A stretch of DNA of 62,989 nt from Bacillota bacterium. GTDB lineage: Bacteria; Bacillota; Clostridia; Peptostreptococcales; Anaerovoracaceae. Every line of letters begins with the position of its first letter. Position 1 is the first letter of the stretch. Under the pieces are notes generated by a model. The model was given only the letters and a program-made list of their open reading frames with translations. It was not told where the DNA came from and did no database searches. Shown piece after piece: positions 34,783 through 44,396 of the stretch. Position numbers and translations under genes: made by a program. The stretch is taken from positions 1 to 62,989 of the forward strand of contig JAQXQE010000009.1 in assembly GCA_029101005.1 (NCBI GenBank), read 5' to 3'.

Positions 34783-34806
34783 TATGCATAAAAATACAGT
34801 ATTATA
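34783..34806 (-). promoter_or_regulatory. Candidate ARG box overlapping the argC promoter
   Basis: The 18 bases at 34783-34800 (plus strand TATGCATAAAAATACAGT) match about 13 of 18 positions of the Bacillus AhrC/ArgR operator. On the minus strand a perfect TATAAT lies directly upstream, at 34801-34806. A repressor bound here would cover the start site, as expected for arginine control. No convincing -35 is visible. Confidence 0.55.
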
Positions 34807-34843
34807 ATGTGTACTTTTTGTGAGGCTCCCACAAATATTAGTG

Positions 34844-34872
34844 TTTACCGCCCTCTGTTCAGGTGCTACAAT
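34844..34872 (+). promoter_or_regulatory. Promoter of dusB
   Basis: TTTACC and TACAAT separated by 17 bp, 25 bp before the dusB start codon; AAAGGAG follows as ribosome site. Confidence 0.6.
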
Positions 34873-34896
34873 CACACAGAAAGGAGTTGAACTCTA

Positions 34897-35823
34897 ATGA
34901 ATTCAAAGATATATTCCGCACCGCTCGAAGGTCTGACCGGCTTCGTATGGAGACTGGCTCATAATGAGATATTCGGCGGTGTTGGCAAATACTACGCGCC
35001 CTTCATCGCGCCTAATCAGAATCTCAAGTTCCAAACTAGGGAACTTCGCGATCTCAGCCATAACGAGCAGGACCGCCTTGTTCCTCAGGTACTGACCAAC
35101 AAGGCCGAGCATTTCACATGGGCCGCACACAAGCTTACAGATATGGGCTTCTCCGAAGTCAATCTCAACCTCGGCTGTCCTAGCGGCACAGTAGTCACCA
35201 AGGGAAAAGGCGCAGGTGCGCTCCGTTCCCCAGAGGATCTCGACCGTCTTCTCGACGGTATCTTCTCCGCCACATACGACTGCAAGCTATCTGTCAAGAC
35301 ACGCACGGGCTTCGACTCATCGGACGAATGGCCAGCCATTCTCAGCGTACTCTCCAAGTACCCAATCCACGAGCTGACCATCCACCCAAGACCACGCGCT
35401 CAGCTCTACAAAGGCAAGGCTGACCGCGAGCTCTTCCTCGAAACAGCTCGCAAGAGCAAGCTCCCGCTCGTCTACAACGGTGACATCGTCACCTCCAGCG
35501 ACGATGCTTTCGATTATGGCTGCCCAGTAATGATAGGCCGCGGCCTCATCGCTGACCCAGCCCTGGCGCGCAAAGCCGCGGCCGGCGCCCCCGCCACCAG
35601 AACCGAGCTACTCGCCTACCACCAGGCGCTCGTCGACGGCTACAGCGAATACCTATCAGGCGAAGTCCCACTAGTCCACAAACTCAAAGAGATCTGGGTG
35701 CTCTTCGCAAACTCATTCGAAGACACAGACAAATATATGAAGCGCATTCTCAAAGCCAAGCGACTGAACGACATACTGCCAGCCGCCAAGGCCCTGATGG
35801 AGAACTGCGAACTCAAAGCATAG
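34897..35823 (+). CDS. tRNA-dihydrouridine synthase
   Basis: A 308-residue FMN enzyme of the Dus family. The TIM-barrel signatures are APLEGLTGFVWR, EVNLNLGCPSGTVVTKGKGAGAL with the catalytic cysteine, SVKTRTGFD, LTIHPRPRAQLYKGKAD and GCPVMIGRGLIADPAL. The C-terminal helical domain recognises tRNA. It reduces specific D-loop uridines with NADPH. The family has several branches; the barrel text fits DusB/C-like Clostridial enzymes, so I leave the symbol open. A phosphodiesterase gene follows at 43 bp. Confidence 0.85.
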   Translation: MNSKIYSAPLEGLTGFVWRLAHNEIFGGVGKYYAPFIAPNQNLKFQTRELRDLSHNEQDRLVPQVLTNKAEHFTWAAHKLTDMGFSEVNLNLGCPSGTVVTKGKGAGALRSPEDLDRLLDGIFSATYDCKLSVKTRTGFDSSDEWPAILSVLSKYPIHELTIHPRPRAQLYKGKADRELFLETARKSKLPLVYNGDIVTSSDDAFDYGCPVMIGRGLIADPALARKAAAGAPATRTELLAYHQALVDGYSEYLSGEVPLVHKLKEIWVLFANSFEDTDKYMKRILKAKRLNDILPAAKALMENCELKA

Positions 35824-35866
35824 CGCGCAAGCGCTTTTATGCCCCTAAGAGAACAAGGAGACAGCT

Positions 35867-36346
35867 ATGAACATACTCGTCTTAAGCGACACACACGGCA
35901 ATATTAGCAAGGCCCTCGAGCTAGTCGAGCGCGTCGAGACATTCGCAGATATTGACATGATTATCCATTGCGGAGACTTCGTATCCGACGCTTTCGACAT
36001 CGAAGCTGAGACTGGAATCCCGGTGACATCAGTGCCTGGCAACTGCGACGGCTGCCGTGAACGATTCTTCCGCAAGGTACCAACACCTGCGGGCGATGTA
36101 CTCGTAATCCACGGCCATACCGAAGATGTCAAATTCGGACTGATGAGACTCCTCTATCTCGCCGAAGCCGAGGAGTGCAAGATAGTCTGCTTCGGCCACA
36201 CCCACGTCGCGCTCAACGAGATTCACGAGGGTATTCGCCTGATCAACCCAGGCAGCGCATCACGTCCGCGCGATGGAAGCAAGGGCAGCTGCGCACTTCT
36301 CGTCTGCGAGGCAGACAAAGTAGCATCATCCATCATCCGCTACTAG
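35867..36346 (+). CDS. YfcE/MJ0936-type metallophosphodiesterase
   Basis: A 159-residue calcineurin-like enzyme. All metal motifs are present: SDTHGN at residues 6-11, IIHCGDFVSD, PGNCDG, VIHGHTE and FGHTHVA. This short single-domain form is the YfcE/MJ0936 type, which hydrolyses phosphodiesters with manganese or nickel in vitro; the physiological substrate is unknown. The ribosome site AAGGAGA lies 6 nt before the ATG. It probably shares the dusB transcript. Confidence 0.88.
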   Translation: MNILVLSDTHGNISKALELVERVETFADIDMIIHCGDFVSDAFDIEAETGIPVTSVPGNCDGCRERFFRKVPTPAGDVLVIHGHTEDVKFGLMRLLYLAEAEECKIVCFGHTHVALNEIHEGIRLINPGSASRPRDGSKGSCALLVCEADKVASSIIRY

Positions 36347-36413
36347 AGAAATATCCAATCGGATCACTCGTTAAGAACGTAGATGTTGATGATGCCCTCA
36401 GTATTGCAACAAA

Positions 36414-36438
36414 GGCCGTTCCCATAAGAAGAACGGCC
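36414..36438 (-). terminator. Terminator of brnQ
   Basis: GGCCGTTC and GAACGGCC form an 8-bp stem with a 9-nt loop. On the minus strand it is followed by TTTGTT. It lies 10 bp past the brnQ stop. Confidence 0.65.
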
Positions 36439-36447
36439 ACAAGAATT

Positions 36448-37767
36448 CTATTCTTTAATTTCATTGTTTCTACCTTTTGCAACAAATGCAAGGATTGCAA
36501 ATAATGCGATTGATGGCGGGAACCATCCAAAACCATAGGAACTCAGAGGCAGCTTAGCAGTGAAATCTGCACACGCCTGCACTCCGAAACTTCTGCCTGC
36601 AACATCAATGATGCTGAAGATCATGGTAACAACAGCTGTAATTCTGTATGGCATCACACTTGTTATTCTATCACGAACGAACACCGTAATGATCATAAGA
36701 ATAGTCACTGGATAAAGCAGTGTGAGTATAGGTGCAGAGATACTGATAATCTGAACCAGTCCGAGATTGCAGATGCAGGCAGATACTACACACATAATCA
36801 CAACCAACTTCTTGTAACTGAGCTTACCACCGAGCAGTTCCTCGAAGTACTCCGCAGATGCAGATACGAGTCCAACCGCAGTTGTCAGACAAGCAGTGCT
36901 TACAACAAGGGCGAGTACCATTGTTCCATATGATCCAAGGATCCTCTCTGTAATCAACGAGAGCAGTGCTGCAGGGCTGATCTCTCCAGACATAATTCCA
37001 TCTCTCCATACGTTGCCAGCTGTTGCGCCGAGGTATGAAAGTCCTCCGTATACAACGAAGAGCAGTGCCGCAGCAACAAACGCCGCGTATATTGATATAC
37101 TTGTGATGCTCTTCTGCGAGCTGTATCCTTTCTCCTTTGCTGTGTTGATAATTAGAACAGCGAAGAAGATTGAAGCCATCATATCAAGAGTCTGGTAGCC
37201 GTTAGCGATACCCTCGCGCGCTACATATTCTACCGCAGGAGCCGGGATATCTCCTCCAGTAATGAAACCTTTGATGATGAGAATCGCAAGAGCAATCATA
37301 AGAAGTGGTGTAAGGAACTTACCAACGATATCGAGAACCTTGCTAGGTCTGATTGTAAAGGCAAGCACCAGCGCGAAGAAGACCACCGACATAATTGCGA
37401 GCGAACCTGTGCTGCTTTCGAGTCCGAGAAGTGGGACAACGCCCATCTCATATGTAGTTGCTGCAGTTCTTGGAATAGCCAGGCCAGGACCTATGCACAC
37501 GATGATTGCAGTGAGCATAGCAATGGATGGCACTCTGCCGAGCGGATCTGCAACAAGCTCTGTCTTACCATTCAACTTTGCCATTGCGAAGAATGCCGCT
37601 ATACCAAGTCCAAGATCGGCGAGGAAATAGAAAAGGAAACCAATCCACCACTTGTCTCCGCTGAGAACTCCAAGCTGTGGCGGGAAGATCAGATTGCCTG
37701 CTCCAAAGAACATAGCGAAGAGGGCAAATCCGATTGTCAAGATGTCCTGTCGGGATAATTTATTCAT
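36448..37767 (-). CDS. brnQ: Branched-chain amino acid/cation symporter BrnQ
   Basis: A 439-residue protein with about twelve helices. The N-terminal signature LTIGFALFAMFFGAGNLIFPPQLG and the region PLGRVPSIAMLTAIIVCIGPGLAIPRTAATTYE are typical of LIVCS transporters (BrnQ/BraB). It imports leucine, isoleucine and valine with sodium or protons. It is monocistronic, with a good ribosome site (GAAAGGTGG) and a 220-bp promoter gap before the LRR gene's terminator. Confidence 0.9.
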   Translation of the reverse strand: MNKLSRQDILTIGFALFAMFFGAGNLIFPPQLGVLSGDKWWIGFLFYFLADLGLGIAAFFAMAKLNGKTELVADPLGRVPSIAMLTAIIVCIGPGLAIPRTAATTYEMGVVPLLGLESSTGSLAIMSVVFFALVLAFTIRPSKVLDIVGKFLTPLLMIALAILIIKGFITGGDIPAPAVEYVAREGIANGYQTLDMMASIFFAVLIINTAKEKGYSSQKSITSISIYAAFVAAALLFVVYGGLSYLGATAGNVWRDGIMSGEISPAALLSLITERILGSYGTMVLALVVSTACLTTAVGLVSASAEYFEELLGGKLSYKKLVVIMCVVSACICNLGLVQIISISAPILTLLYPVTILMIITVFVRDRITSVMPYRITAVVTMIFSIIDVAGRSFGVQACADFTAKLPLSSYGFGWFPPSIALFAILAFVAKGRNNEIKE

Positions 37768-37913
37768 TTTTCCACCTTTCTTGTTTATTACATTATTGTG
37801 TTGCTAAGGCGCAACTTTGTTATATTACCATATAGTATATTCACAGGCAATTAATTGCGGTCTATAGACCTTCAATTCCACTAACAAGAAAAAGTGAGGC
37901 TTTAATTTGTCCT

Positions 37914-37950
37914 CAAAAAAAGAAGTCGGAATTATCATAATTCCGACTTC
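37914..37950 (-). terminator. Terminator of the LRR surface protein gene
   Basis: Perfect 14-bp arms GAAGTCGGAATTAT and ATAATTCCGACTTC with a one-base spacer, and an A run on the plus strand that gives a T tail on the minus strand. Confidence 0.88.
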
Positions 37951-37987
37951 CTGTTATGTTTATTATCTGCTTTCGTAGCTTCGTCTA

Positions 37988-40900
37988 CTATTCCTGTTCT
38001 CTTCTCTTCTTGCCGAGTAACAAGTAGCATACGCAACCACCTGCGATGAGACCTATTACTAATCCAATTATGAACTTGTTATCGTAGCCCGATTCTTCAA
38101 CCTCAGTGGAGCCTACATCTGTTACTTTATCTATAACATCTGTGTCAGTATCCACATCTTTGTCTATAGTTGCGCCCTCAACCTCTGCGATTGTAGTTCC
38201 AACACTTGGGCACTTGTGGTCTCTATACCTTTTGATCTCAGCTTTTAAAGCCTTGTTCTCTGCTGCCAGCAGATCGTTTTCTGCTTTAAGCTTTTTAACT
38301 TCATCCTGAAGCTTCTTGTTCTCAGCTACAAGTGGGTTGTCTGTAATTACAAATGTCTTTTCAATTGTACCTACATATTGTCCTTCACCTGTTATTACAA
38401 CTGTTGCAGTACCAATCTCAACATTATTCTTGTATTCTACAGAGAAGTCCTTACCCTCTACAAGTCCAGGAATTGATACCTTAGGTTCATATGGATCGCC
38501 TGTGAACATTACTGATGCATATTCTAATTCAACAAGATCAGCATAGTCCTCGAACGCATAGTCACCAATATATCTGATTACATAGGTGTCATCCTTTAAC
38601 GTTTCATGCAGGATGTTATATGTAGTTACCTCAACCACATGAGAGTTCTCGTGATCCTCGTTAACCTTTCCCTTATTATTCAGGAATGGCTTGTCGCCAA
38701 CCTCCTTAATGCTGTTAGGGAAGTGTACATTTTCGAGCAATCCTTCTTTGAATGCGTACTTACCAATTACCTCGACACCTTCTTCAATAGTAAGTGATTT
38801 CAAGGTTGTTGCCTTGTAGGTACCTTCAAATGCAGATTCCCCGATTTCCTTTACATTTCCAGGAATTGTAAGCTCAGTTAAGTGATGTAAGTGGAACGCT
38901 TTTCTTCCAATCTTAGTCACAGAATTTGGAATTGTAAGACTTGTTAATCTTGCTCCTGCAAAGGCTGTATCACCAATCTCGGTCACTGTATCAGGAATTT
39001 CTACACTAGAGAGGCGAATATTCATTGAGAACGCACCCTGTGGAATAACTGTTACACCTGATGAGAGCTTTAATTCCGTAATATCGTTTGTAGCAAATGC
39101 ACCATCTCCGAGCACTGTTACCGTGTCTGGAATGATCGCTTTCACAAGATCGTTTCCGTAGAAGGCTCTATCGCCAATTTCTGTAAGTCCTGTGAGATCT
39201 ACCTCTTGGAGTGCATTCTGTGCAAATGCCTGTGCACCGAGTTTCTTTACAGTTGCAGGCAGCACTACTGTCTTCATTCCTTCTGGTGAATCTACTCCGA
39301 ATTTAGTAATGACAACTTCATTATCCGGAATCTTGAAGGCTTCATCTCCTATAGCTACAACAGCGTTGCCGTCAGGGGTTGTTGCAGGAATTACAAGATC
39401 CTTTAAGCTTGCACGCTTCACATGACCTGACTCAGACCATCCTGTAACTGTTCCTGTAGCCTCGTCATAGGTGAAATCATTCAGTTCCCAACCTGAACCT
39501 ACTAAGTTGTTATAAACAACGATATGTGAGTAGTTGTTAGCGAATTGTGTATTGTATTTTTCTACCTTAGCTTCATCTCCAACATACAGCTTTACAATTG
39601 GTGATGCTGCTGCAGTTTTAGTACCGAATATGCAGTCTGCAGAAGTGTTCTTTGCTGATACTACTACAGTGCTTGGTAGAGCGACTTCTGTAAGTGCGCT
39701 TCCCGTGAAAGCCTCTTTGCCTATCGTAGTTAATCCCTCATTCAAGGTAATACTTGTCAGTGTCTTGTCTAAGCCCTGCTGATATACACGGAAGGCCTGT
39801 GATCCAATTGACGTTACACTGTTTGGAAGTGTAATAGAAGTAAGCTGATGGTTCTCAAACGCCTTACTTCCGATTGTTTGCAGAGTACTTGGCAATGATA
39901 ATGTTTCTACATGTCTTCCTGCAAAAGCACTTGTTCCAATTGAAACAACGCCCTCTGGAATAACAATTTCCTGTACCTCTGCGCTTGATGTTCCAACATT
40001 TGCAAATGCATTATTTGGAATATTCTTAAGAGAAGCAGAAAGCTTAATCTCTGTAAGCTCCGTACTTCCTGTATATGCAGCTAAACCTAATGTTGTCACA
40101 CTATCCGGCAGAACAACGCTTGTAAGCTTTGAATTCTGGAATGCAGTTTGACCGATTTCGTTCAATCCGTCAGGCAGAACGATAGAGGTCATAGTTGCCT
40201 CATATTTATATGCACCTAAGGCAAATGTCCACTTTCCGATTTTTGTCAGTGATGAAGGTAATTTAACACTTGCAGGTGTGTAGTACTTGTCGTCTGTATT
40301 CTCAGCTGTACCCATGGTATCTACAAATACGAAAATACCCTGCTGATTAATACCATCACCAAGTGCTGTAATAGCTTCCCCTGTAGGTCCAAGCTCTGGA
40401 AGAACAAGGTTTGGATTCTCTTTAATCTTAGCCTTACCGCTCTCCGAAAGTCCTGTGATTACTGTGCCTGTTCCATCATATGTGAAATCAGTCTGGCTCC
40501 ATGCCGCTAAAACTTCTGGGATAGTGCCTCTAAATAACTCTTGAACATTTGAAGTGCCCGCAGACTTGCATTCAACCTTGCTATCTAATGTTGCATCATC
40601 AGAAATGTTCATATACATATGAACAAGTCCGCCTTTTTTCTCGCTTGTTGTTCCGGCAGTTATTTCTTCCATTCCGGTATTCTGAAGGAAAGCCCACTTC
40701 TGTACTTTCTCAGTGTTGCTTGGAAGCTGTACAGCCTTAATCTTGTTGATAGCAAAAGCCATTGTGTCTACTTGGAAATTGAAATCAGTAGTTTCTGGGA
40801 AATTTAATGTACTGATTTCATTCTTTGCAAACGCTGAATTTCCAACCATCATTGTAGTGCTTGGCAAAGTAAGCGAAGTCAATTTGTTAGAATTAAACGA

Positions 40901-43198
40901 GTTGCCTCCGATATAGATTACTCCCTCAGGCAGCTCTAATTCAGTAAGAGCATTGCTTTGGAATGCACTTGCTCCGATAAAGAAGTTTCCTCTCTCTGTT
41001 ACGTCACTTCCGGTAGTAGTCCAATTCTCTGTATATTCAGTCTTAACATTCTCAGGGAATTGTACAGATGTAAGTCCCTTTTTCTTAAAGGCGCTATTTC
41101 CTACACCCTGTACTTCATTTCCTGTTGTGTCTACTGCTGGAATTACTAGATCCTTATTTGACTCTAATTTCTGTAATCCAGTCTCCGAGAACCCAGTAAC
41201 AACATTAATCTTCATATTAGTTGTTGATGAATACTCGTTTGCTGGATATAACGCTACCTCTAACTCTCCGTATGTGAAGTCACCTGCCGTCCACACATTA
41301 CTATCTGTAAGAATAATCTCGTGATAGTTAGATGCAGGGAAATTCGTTGTATCTTCGTACTGTGACTTTAATGAAACGTACACCTTTGTCACTTTTGCAA
41401 CTGTGTCATCGGAGTACTCTTTTGCAAATGTGTTCTTGTAAATCTTTTTTACAGTAGTTGGTAAAGTGATTTCATCAATCACTTTATTTCTAAAGGCATA
41501 TGATCCAATAGTCTCAAGTCCCTCATTCAATGTAACTGTACATGGAGTTACGAGGTAATTCTTTGTTGAGAATGCATATGAACCAATTTCCTTTACAGTT
41601 GAAGGAATTACAATTTCCTTGAAATTATTTCCCGCAAAGGCATTACGGTCAATCTTGGTAATGCCCTCGTGAAGTTCAATGCTTGTCAGCTTCTCCATCC
41701 AGTTCTTCGCATCACTGCAGCCAAATGCTCCGCTTGGAATTTCTGTGAGTCCCTTTGACAGGCTGATACGTTCCAGCTTAGGGTTTGTACCAAATGCACC
41801 TCCGCCAAGTGATGTTACCGTGTCTGGTAAGATGACGCTTGTAAGCTCATTTGATTGGAAAGCACTAATTCCAATCGTCTCTAACTTGGAAGGAAAGGTC
41901 ACTTCCTTGAGACCATTGTTACGGAATGCAAAGTCTCCGATCTTAACCAAGTGGCTTGGTAAATATACAGAATCAAAGCCTTCACCTTCTGCACCAAACA
42001 GTCCGTATGGCGATGCAGCACCTGAGCTTGATGCGATTTCTGTAATGTATTGTCCTTCCCTGTTAATTTCAGGAATAACAAGGTCCTTATTTGTTTGTCT
42101 CTTTGCAATACCTGACTCTGAGAGACCTGTGATTACAGTTCCCTCATATGTAAAGTCTGCGATGTTCCATGGAAGGTCAGGATTCTGCGTTTCATCACTT
42201 CCATCATTTACTACCAGCTTCTGAACATACGAATACTGCGAAGCAGTTTCTTTACCAGCATGGTGTATTCTGTCTTTGCCTTCTAATTCAGCATTGTCTG
42301 TGTACATATAGACAATACCTGCATCATATGTTTTGCCGTCTAATTGATATGATTTATATGAAGCCTTTGCATCTTCTGGAATTGGTTCCATACCTAAATT
42401 CAAGAAGAACACATCTTTGTTTACCACTTCTGTATAATCTGGCAAACGTACAGATTTAATGAAATTTTTTGCAAAAACCATTCCGTGAAGTTCTAACTGA
42501 AAATCACAGGTGGTAGGGAAATTAACAGTAGTAATTCTGTTATTTGCAAAAGCCATTGTCTCAACCCACCAAATAGTCTTTGGTAATCTTACACTTGTAA
42601 GCTTATTATTGTTGAATGCAGATGGCAGCACAGCAATAACACCCTCCGGAAGTGTTAAGGAGGTGAGATTATTACCTGCAAAAGCACTCTCTGCAATTAC
42701 AAAGTTACCTCTCTTTGTTACTTTGTGTGTTACTGTATCATCGTAATCAACCATCATTCCCTTAGGGAATGTTACAGATGTTAGTCCTTTGTTCTTGAAA
42801 GCACTCTCTGCAATTCCTACAATCTGATAACCTTCGTCATCAACCGCTGGAATTACAAGATCAGTATTAAGAGCAAGCTTTGCCTCTCCTGATTCTGAGA
42901 ATCCTGCAATTGCTGAGCCCTTAATCGTAATTTCTCTTGTGTAGTCACATCCGTAGAGATACTTCTCATAACTTGTATAAGTAAAGTCATCTGAAGTCCA
43001 CTTAGATGCATCAATTGTAGTATCAGTGTTTGTGTTTGTATTTGTGTTTGTATCAACACCACCATTATCAACTACAGTATTATCAACACCACTATCATTA
43101 ACTACAGTATTGTCGACTTCTTGTGCGAATCCCGCAAAAGTACTAAGAAATACCATAGCTATAGTCAAGATGAGTGCCAGTATTCGCTTCTGTTTCAT
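37988..43198 (-). CDS. BspA-like leucine-rich repeat surface protein with five modules
   Basis: A 1736-residue exported protein. Residues 1-25 are a signal peptide. A threonine/asparagine/aspartate repeat follows (about 28-62). Five modules begin near residues 67, 344, 636, 902 and 1239. Each opens with W-x3-DFTY, then SESG, then LVIP, and carries LRR_5 repeats (LTSVTLP, then I/L-G-x-x-AF). A beta-rich domain (about 1520-1600), a Lys/Glu/Leu coiled coil (about 1605-1650) and a C-terminal helix with a KKRREQE tail end the chain. No LPXTG motif is present, so it is probably membrane-anchored. BspA proteins bind host matrix or other bacteria; the ligand here is unknown. Confidence 0.85.
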   Translation of the reverse strand: MKQKRILALILTIAMVFLSTFAGFAQEVDNTVVNDSGVDNTVVDNGGVDTNTNTNTNTDTTIDASKWTSDDFTYTSYEKYLYGCDYTREITIKGSAIAGFSESGEAKLALNTDLVIPAVDDEGYQIVGIAESAFKNKGLTSVTFPKGMMVDYDDTVTHKVTKRGNFVIAESAFAGNNLTSLTLPEGVIAVLPSAFNNNKLTSVRLPKTIWWVETMAFANNRITTVNFPTTCDFQLELHGMVFAKNFIKSVRLPDYTEVVNKDVFFLNLGMEPIPEDAKASYKSYQLDGKTYDAGIVYMYTDNAELEGKDRIHHAGKETASQYSYVQKLVVNDGSDETQNPDLPWNIADFTYEGTVITGLSESGIAKRQTNKDLVIPEINREGQYITEIASSSGAASPYGLFGAEGEGFDSVYLPSHLVKIGDFAFRNNGLKEVTFPSKLETIGISAFQSNELTSVILPDTVTSLGGGAFGTNPKLERISLSKGLTEIPSGAFGCSDAKNWMEKLTSIELHEGITKIDRNAFAGNNFKEIVIPSTVKEIGSYAFSTKNYLVTPCTVTLNEGLETIGSYAFRNKVIDEITLPTTVKKIYKNTFAKEYSDDTVAKVTKVYVSLKSQYEDTTNFPASNYHEIILTDSNVWTAGDFTYGELEVALYPANEYSSTTNMKINVVTGFSETGLQKLESNKDLVIPAVDTTGNEVQGVGNSAFKKKGLTSVQFPENVKTEYTENWTTTGSDVTERGNFFIGASAFQSNALTELELPEGVIYIGGNSFNSNKLTSLTLPSTTMMVGNSAFAKNEISTLNFPETTDFNFQVDTMAFAINKIKAVQLPSNTEKVQKWAFLQNTGMEEITAGTTSEKKGGLVHMYMNISDDATLDSKVECKSAGTSNVQELFRGTIPEVLAAWSQTDFTYDGTGTVITGLSESGKAKIKENPNLVLPELGPTGEAITALGDGINQQGIFVFVDTMGTAENTDDKYYTPASVKLPSSLTKIGKWTFALGAYKYEATMTSIVLPDGLNEIGQTAFQNSKLTSVVLPDSVTTLGLAAYTGSTELTEIKLSASLKNIPNNAFANVGTSSAEVQEIVIPEGVVSIGTSAFAGRHVETLSLPSTLQTIGSKAFENHQLTSITLPNSVTSIGSQAFRVYQQGLDKTLTSITLNEGLTTIGKEAFTGSALTEVALPSTVVVSAKNTSADCIFGTKTAAASPIVKLYVGDEAKVEKYNTQFANNYSHIVVYNNLVGSGWELNDFTYDEATGTVTGWSESGHVKRASLKDLVIPATTPDGNAVVAIGDEAFKIPDNEVVITKFGVDSPEGMKTVVLPATVKKLGAQAFAQNALQEVDLTGLTEIGDRAFYGNDLVKAIIPDTVTVLGDGAFATNDITELKLSSGVTVIPQGAFSMNIRLSSVEIPDTVTEIGDTAFAGARLTSLTIPNSVTKIGRKAFHLHHLTELTIPGNVKEIGESAFEGTYKATTLKSLTIEEGVEVIGKYAFKEGLLENVHFPNSIKEVGDKPFLNNKGKVNEDHENSHVVEVTTYNILHETLKDDTYVIRYIGDYAFEDYADLVELEYASVMFTGDPYEPKVSIPGLVEGKDFSVEYKNNVEIGTATVVITGEGQYVGTIEKTFVITDNPLVAENKKLQDEVKKLKAENDLLAAENKALKAEIKRYRDHKCPSVGTTIAEVEGATIDKDVDTDTDVIDKVTDVGSTEVEESGYDNKFIIGLVIGLIAGGCVCYLLLGKKRREQE

Positions 43199-43346
43199 TG
43201 TTAGGCCTCCCAGTTATGATATAAACAGTTGCTTTAACTTTACCATTTGGGCCATATTGCTTCTAATCGATTTTCCTATATAATAACGATTACATATTGG
43301 TGTTTTCGATACATTGAGGGCGTTCAGCATGCCTACTTGAAATATG

Positions 43347-43363
43347 CGTCCCATTATGGGACG
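43347..43363. promoter_or_regulatory. Perfect palindrome upstream of the YeeE/YedE gene
   Basis: CGTCCCAT and ATGGGACG with a one-base spacer form a 17-bp palindrome 37 bp before the start codon. It is a candidate operator; no regulator can be assigned. Confidence 0.45.
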
Positions 43364-43400
43364 ATTAACAAAAGAATTTAATTACAAGGGAGAGAGCCGC

Positions 43401-44390
43401 ATGATTTCTCTATTTGAAAGTAGCAACAACATCATATGGTATTTATTATTCGGAATAATCTTCGGATTTATTCTGCAGCGTTCCAGATTATGTTTTGTTT
43501 CTGCAACCAGCGACCCTTTTCTCACCAGCTCAACAGTACAATTCCGTGGTATATTAATCGGCATTTTAACAGCATCCGTCGGCATCACGGCAATCAAATA
43601 CTTATCTAACGGCACCTTGGATCTTCTAGGTGTTTCTGCCATCAGTGTCCCTCTTTTTCTCGGAGCGTTTATATTTGGAATCGGTATGATCCTCTGTGGC
43701 GCATGTACAACGGGAATGTTTGTCAGAATGGCGGAAGGATATGCCATACACTTCGTTACCTTAATTTCTGTGATTGCAGGATATTTACTTGCCAACTCTC
43801 ACTATCAAGCATTATGGGCTCCGATGATTGCGAACTCACTTGCAATCTTTCTCCCTCACGAACTCGGATGGATAGGCGGTGTACTTGCGCACATCGTACT
43901 TATTATGCTTCTATATCTCGTTGCCCTTCGATTCGAGGAAGGAACAGCACCTTCGAATTCGACAAGCTACCTTAAAGGCGGTGTTTTCCTTGGATTATTT
44001 ATCATTCTTCATTACATAGTTTTACAATCAACTTGGTCTGTCACCGGAGCTTTCTTCTGGCTTAGTGATTTAAGCGCCTTTACGGACGCAAAGCTATCAA
44101 CTGTTGCTATCGGTCCAAATTTACGTAATGTAGGATTATTTGTAGGAGCACTCATCTCTGCTCTTATCGGAAAGAACTGGAAACTGAAAAAAATCCGTTC
44201 TTCAAAGCAAGTATGCCGGAATGCTGTAGGCGGAATCCTTATGGGATATGGTGCATGCATCGCCAGCGGCTGTAACATCAGTGCGTTCTTCACCGCTGCT
44301 GCTTCATTGTCACTTTCGGCTTGGGTATTTCTTCCTTGCCTTTTTGCAGGTGCATTTGTTGGAACCAAAATTTTGGCTAAGTGGTTATAG
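43401..44390 (+). CDS. YeeE/YedE family sulfur/selenium-compound transporter
   Basis: The ATG at 43401 (AAGGGAGAG upstream) gives 329 residues; an upstream in-frame ATG at 43344 lies in the palindrome and is not supported. There are about nine to ten hydrophobic segments. The family cysteines are visible in RSRLCFVSA, ILCGACTTGMF and MGYGACIASGCNISAFF. YeeE moves thiosulfate through a chain of cysteines, and YedE-type relatives are linked to selenium metabolism. Which compound this one carries is unknown. The next gene starts 6 bp after its stop, so they form one operon. Confidence 0.85.
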   Translation: MISLFESSNNIIWYLLFGIIFGFILQRSRLCFVSATSDPFLTSSTVQFRGILIGILTASVGITAIKYLSNGTLDLLGVSAISVPLFLGAFIFGIGMILCGACTTGMFVRMAEGYAIHFVTLISVIAGYLLANSHYQALWAPMIANSLAIFLPHELGWIGGVLAHIVLIMLLYLVALRFEEGTAPSNSTSYLKGGVFLGLFIILHYIVLQSTWSVTGAFFWLSDLSAFTDAKLSTVAIGPNLRNVGLFVGALISALIGKNWKLKKIRSSKQVCRNAVGGILMGYGACIASGCNISAFFTAAASLSLSAWVFLPCLFAGAFVGTKILAKWL

Positions 44391-44396
44391 AGAATT

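Noticed and set aside
36333-36464. 43-residue hydrophobic ORF at the end of brnQ
   Set aside because: It overlaps brnQ and runs through the brnQ terminator hairpin; the ribosome site is weak.
37988-43198. CRISPR-like regular repeats
   Set aside because: The periodic DNA is coding LRR sequence; repeats are degenerate and follow the protein frame.
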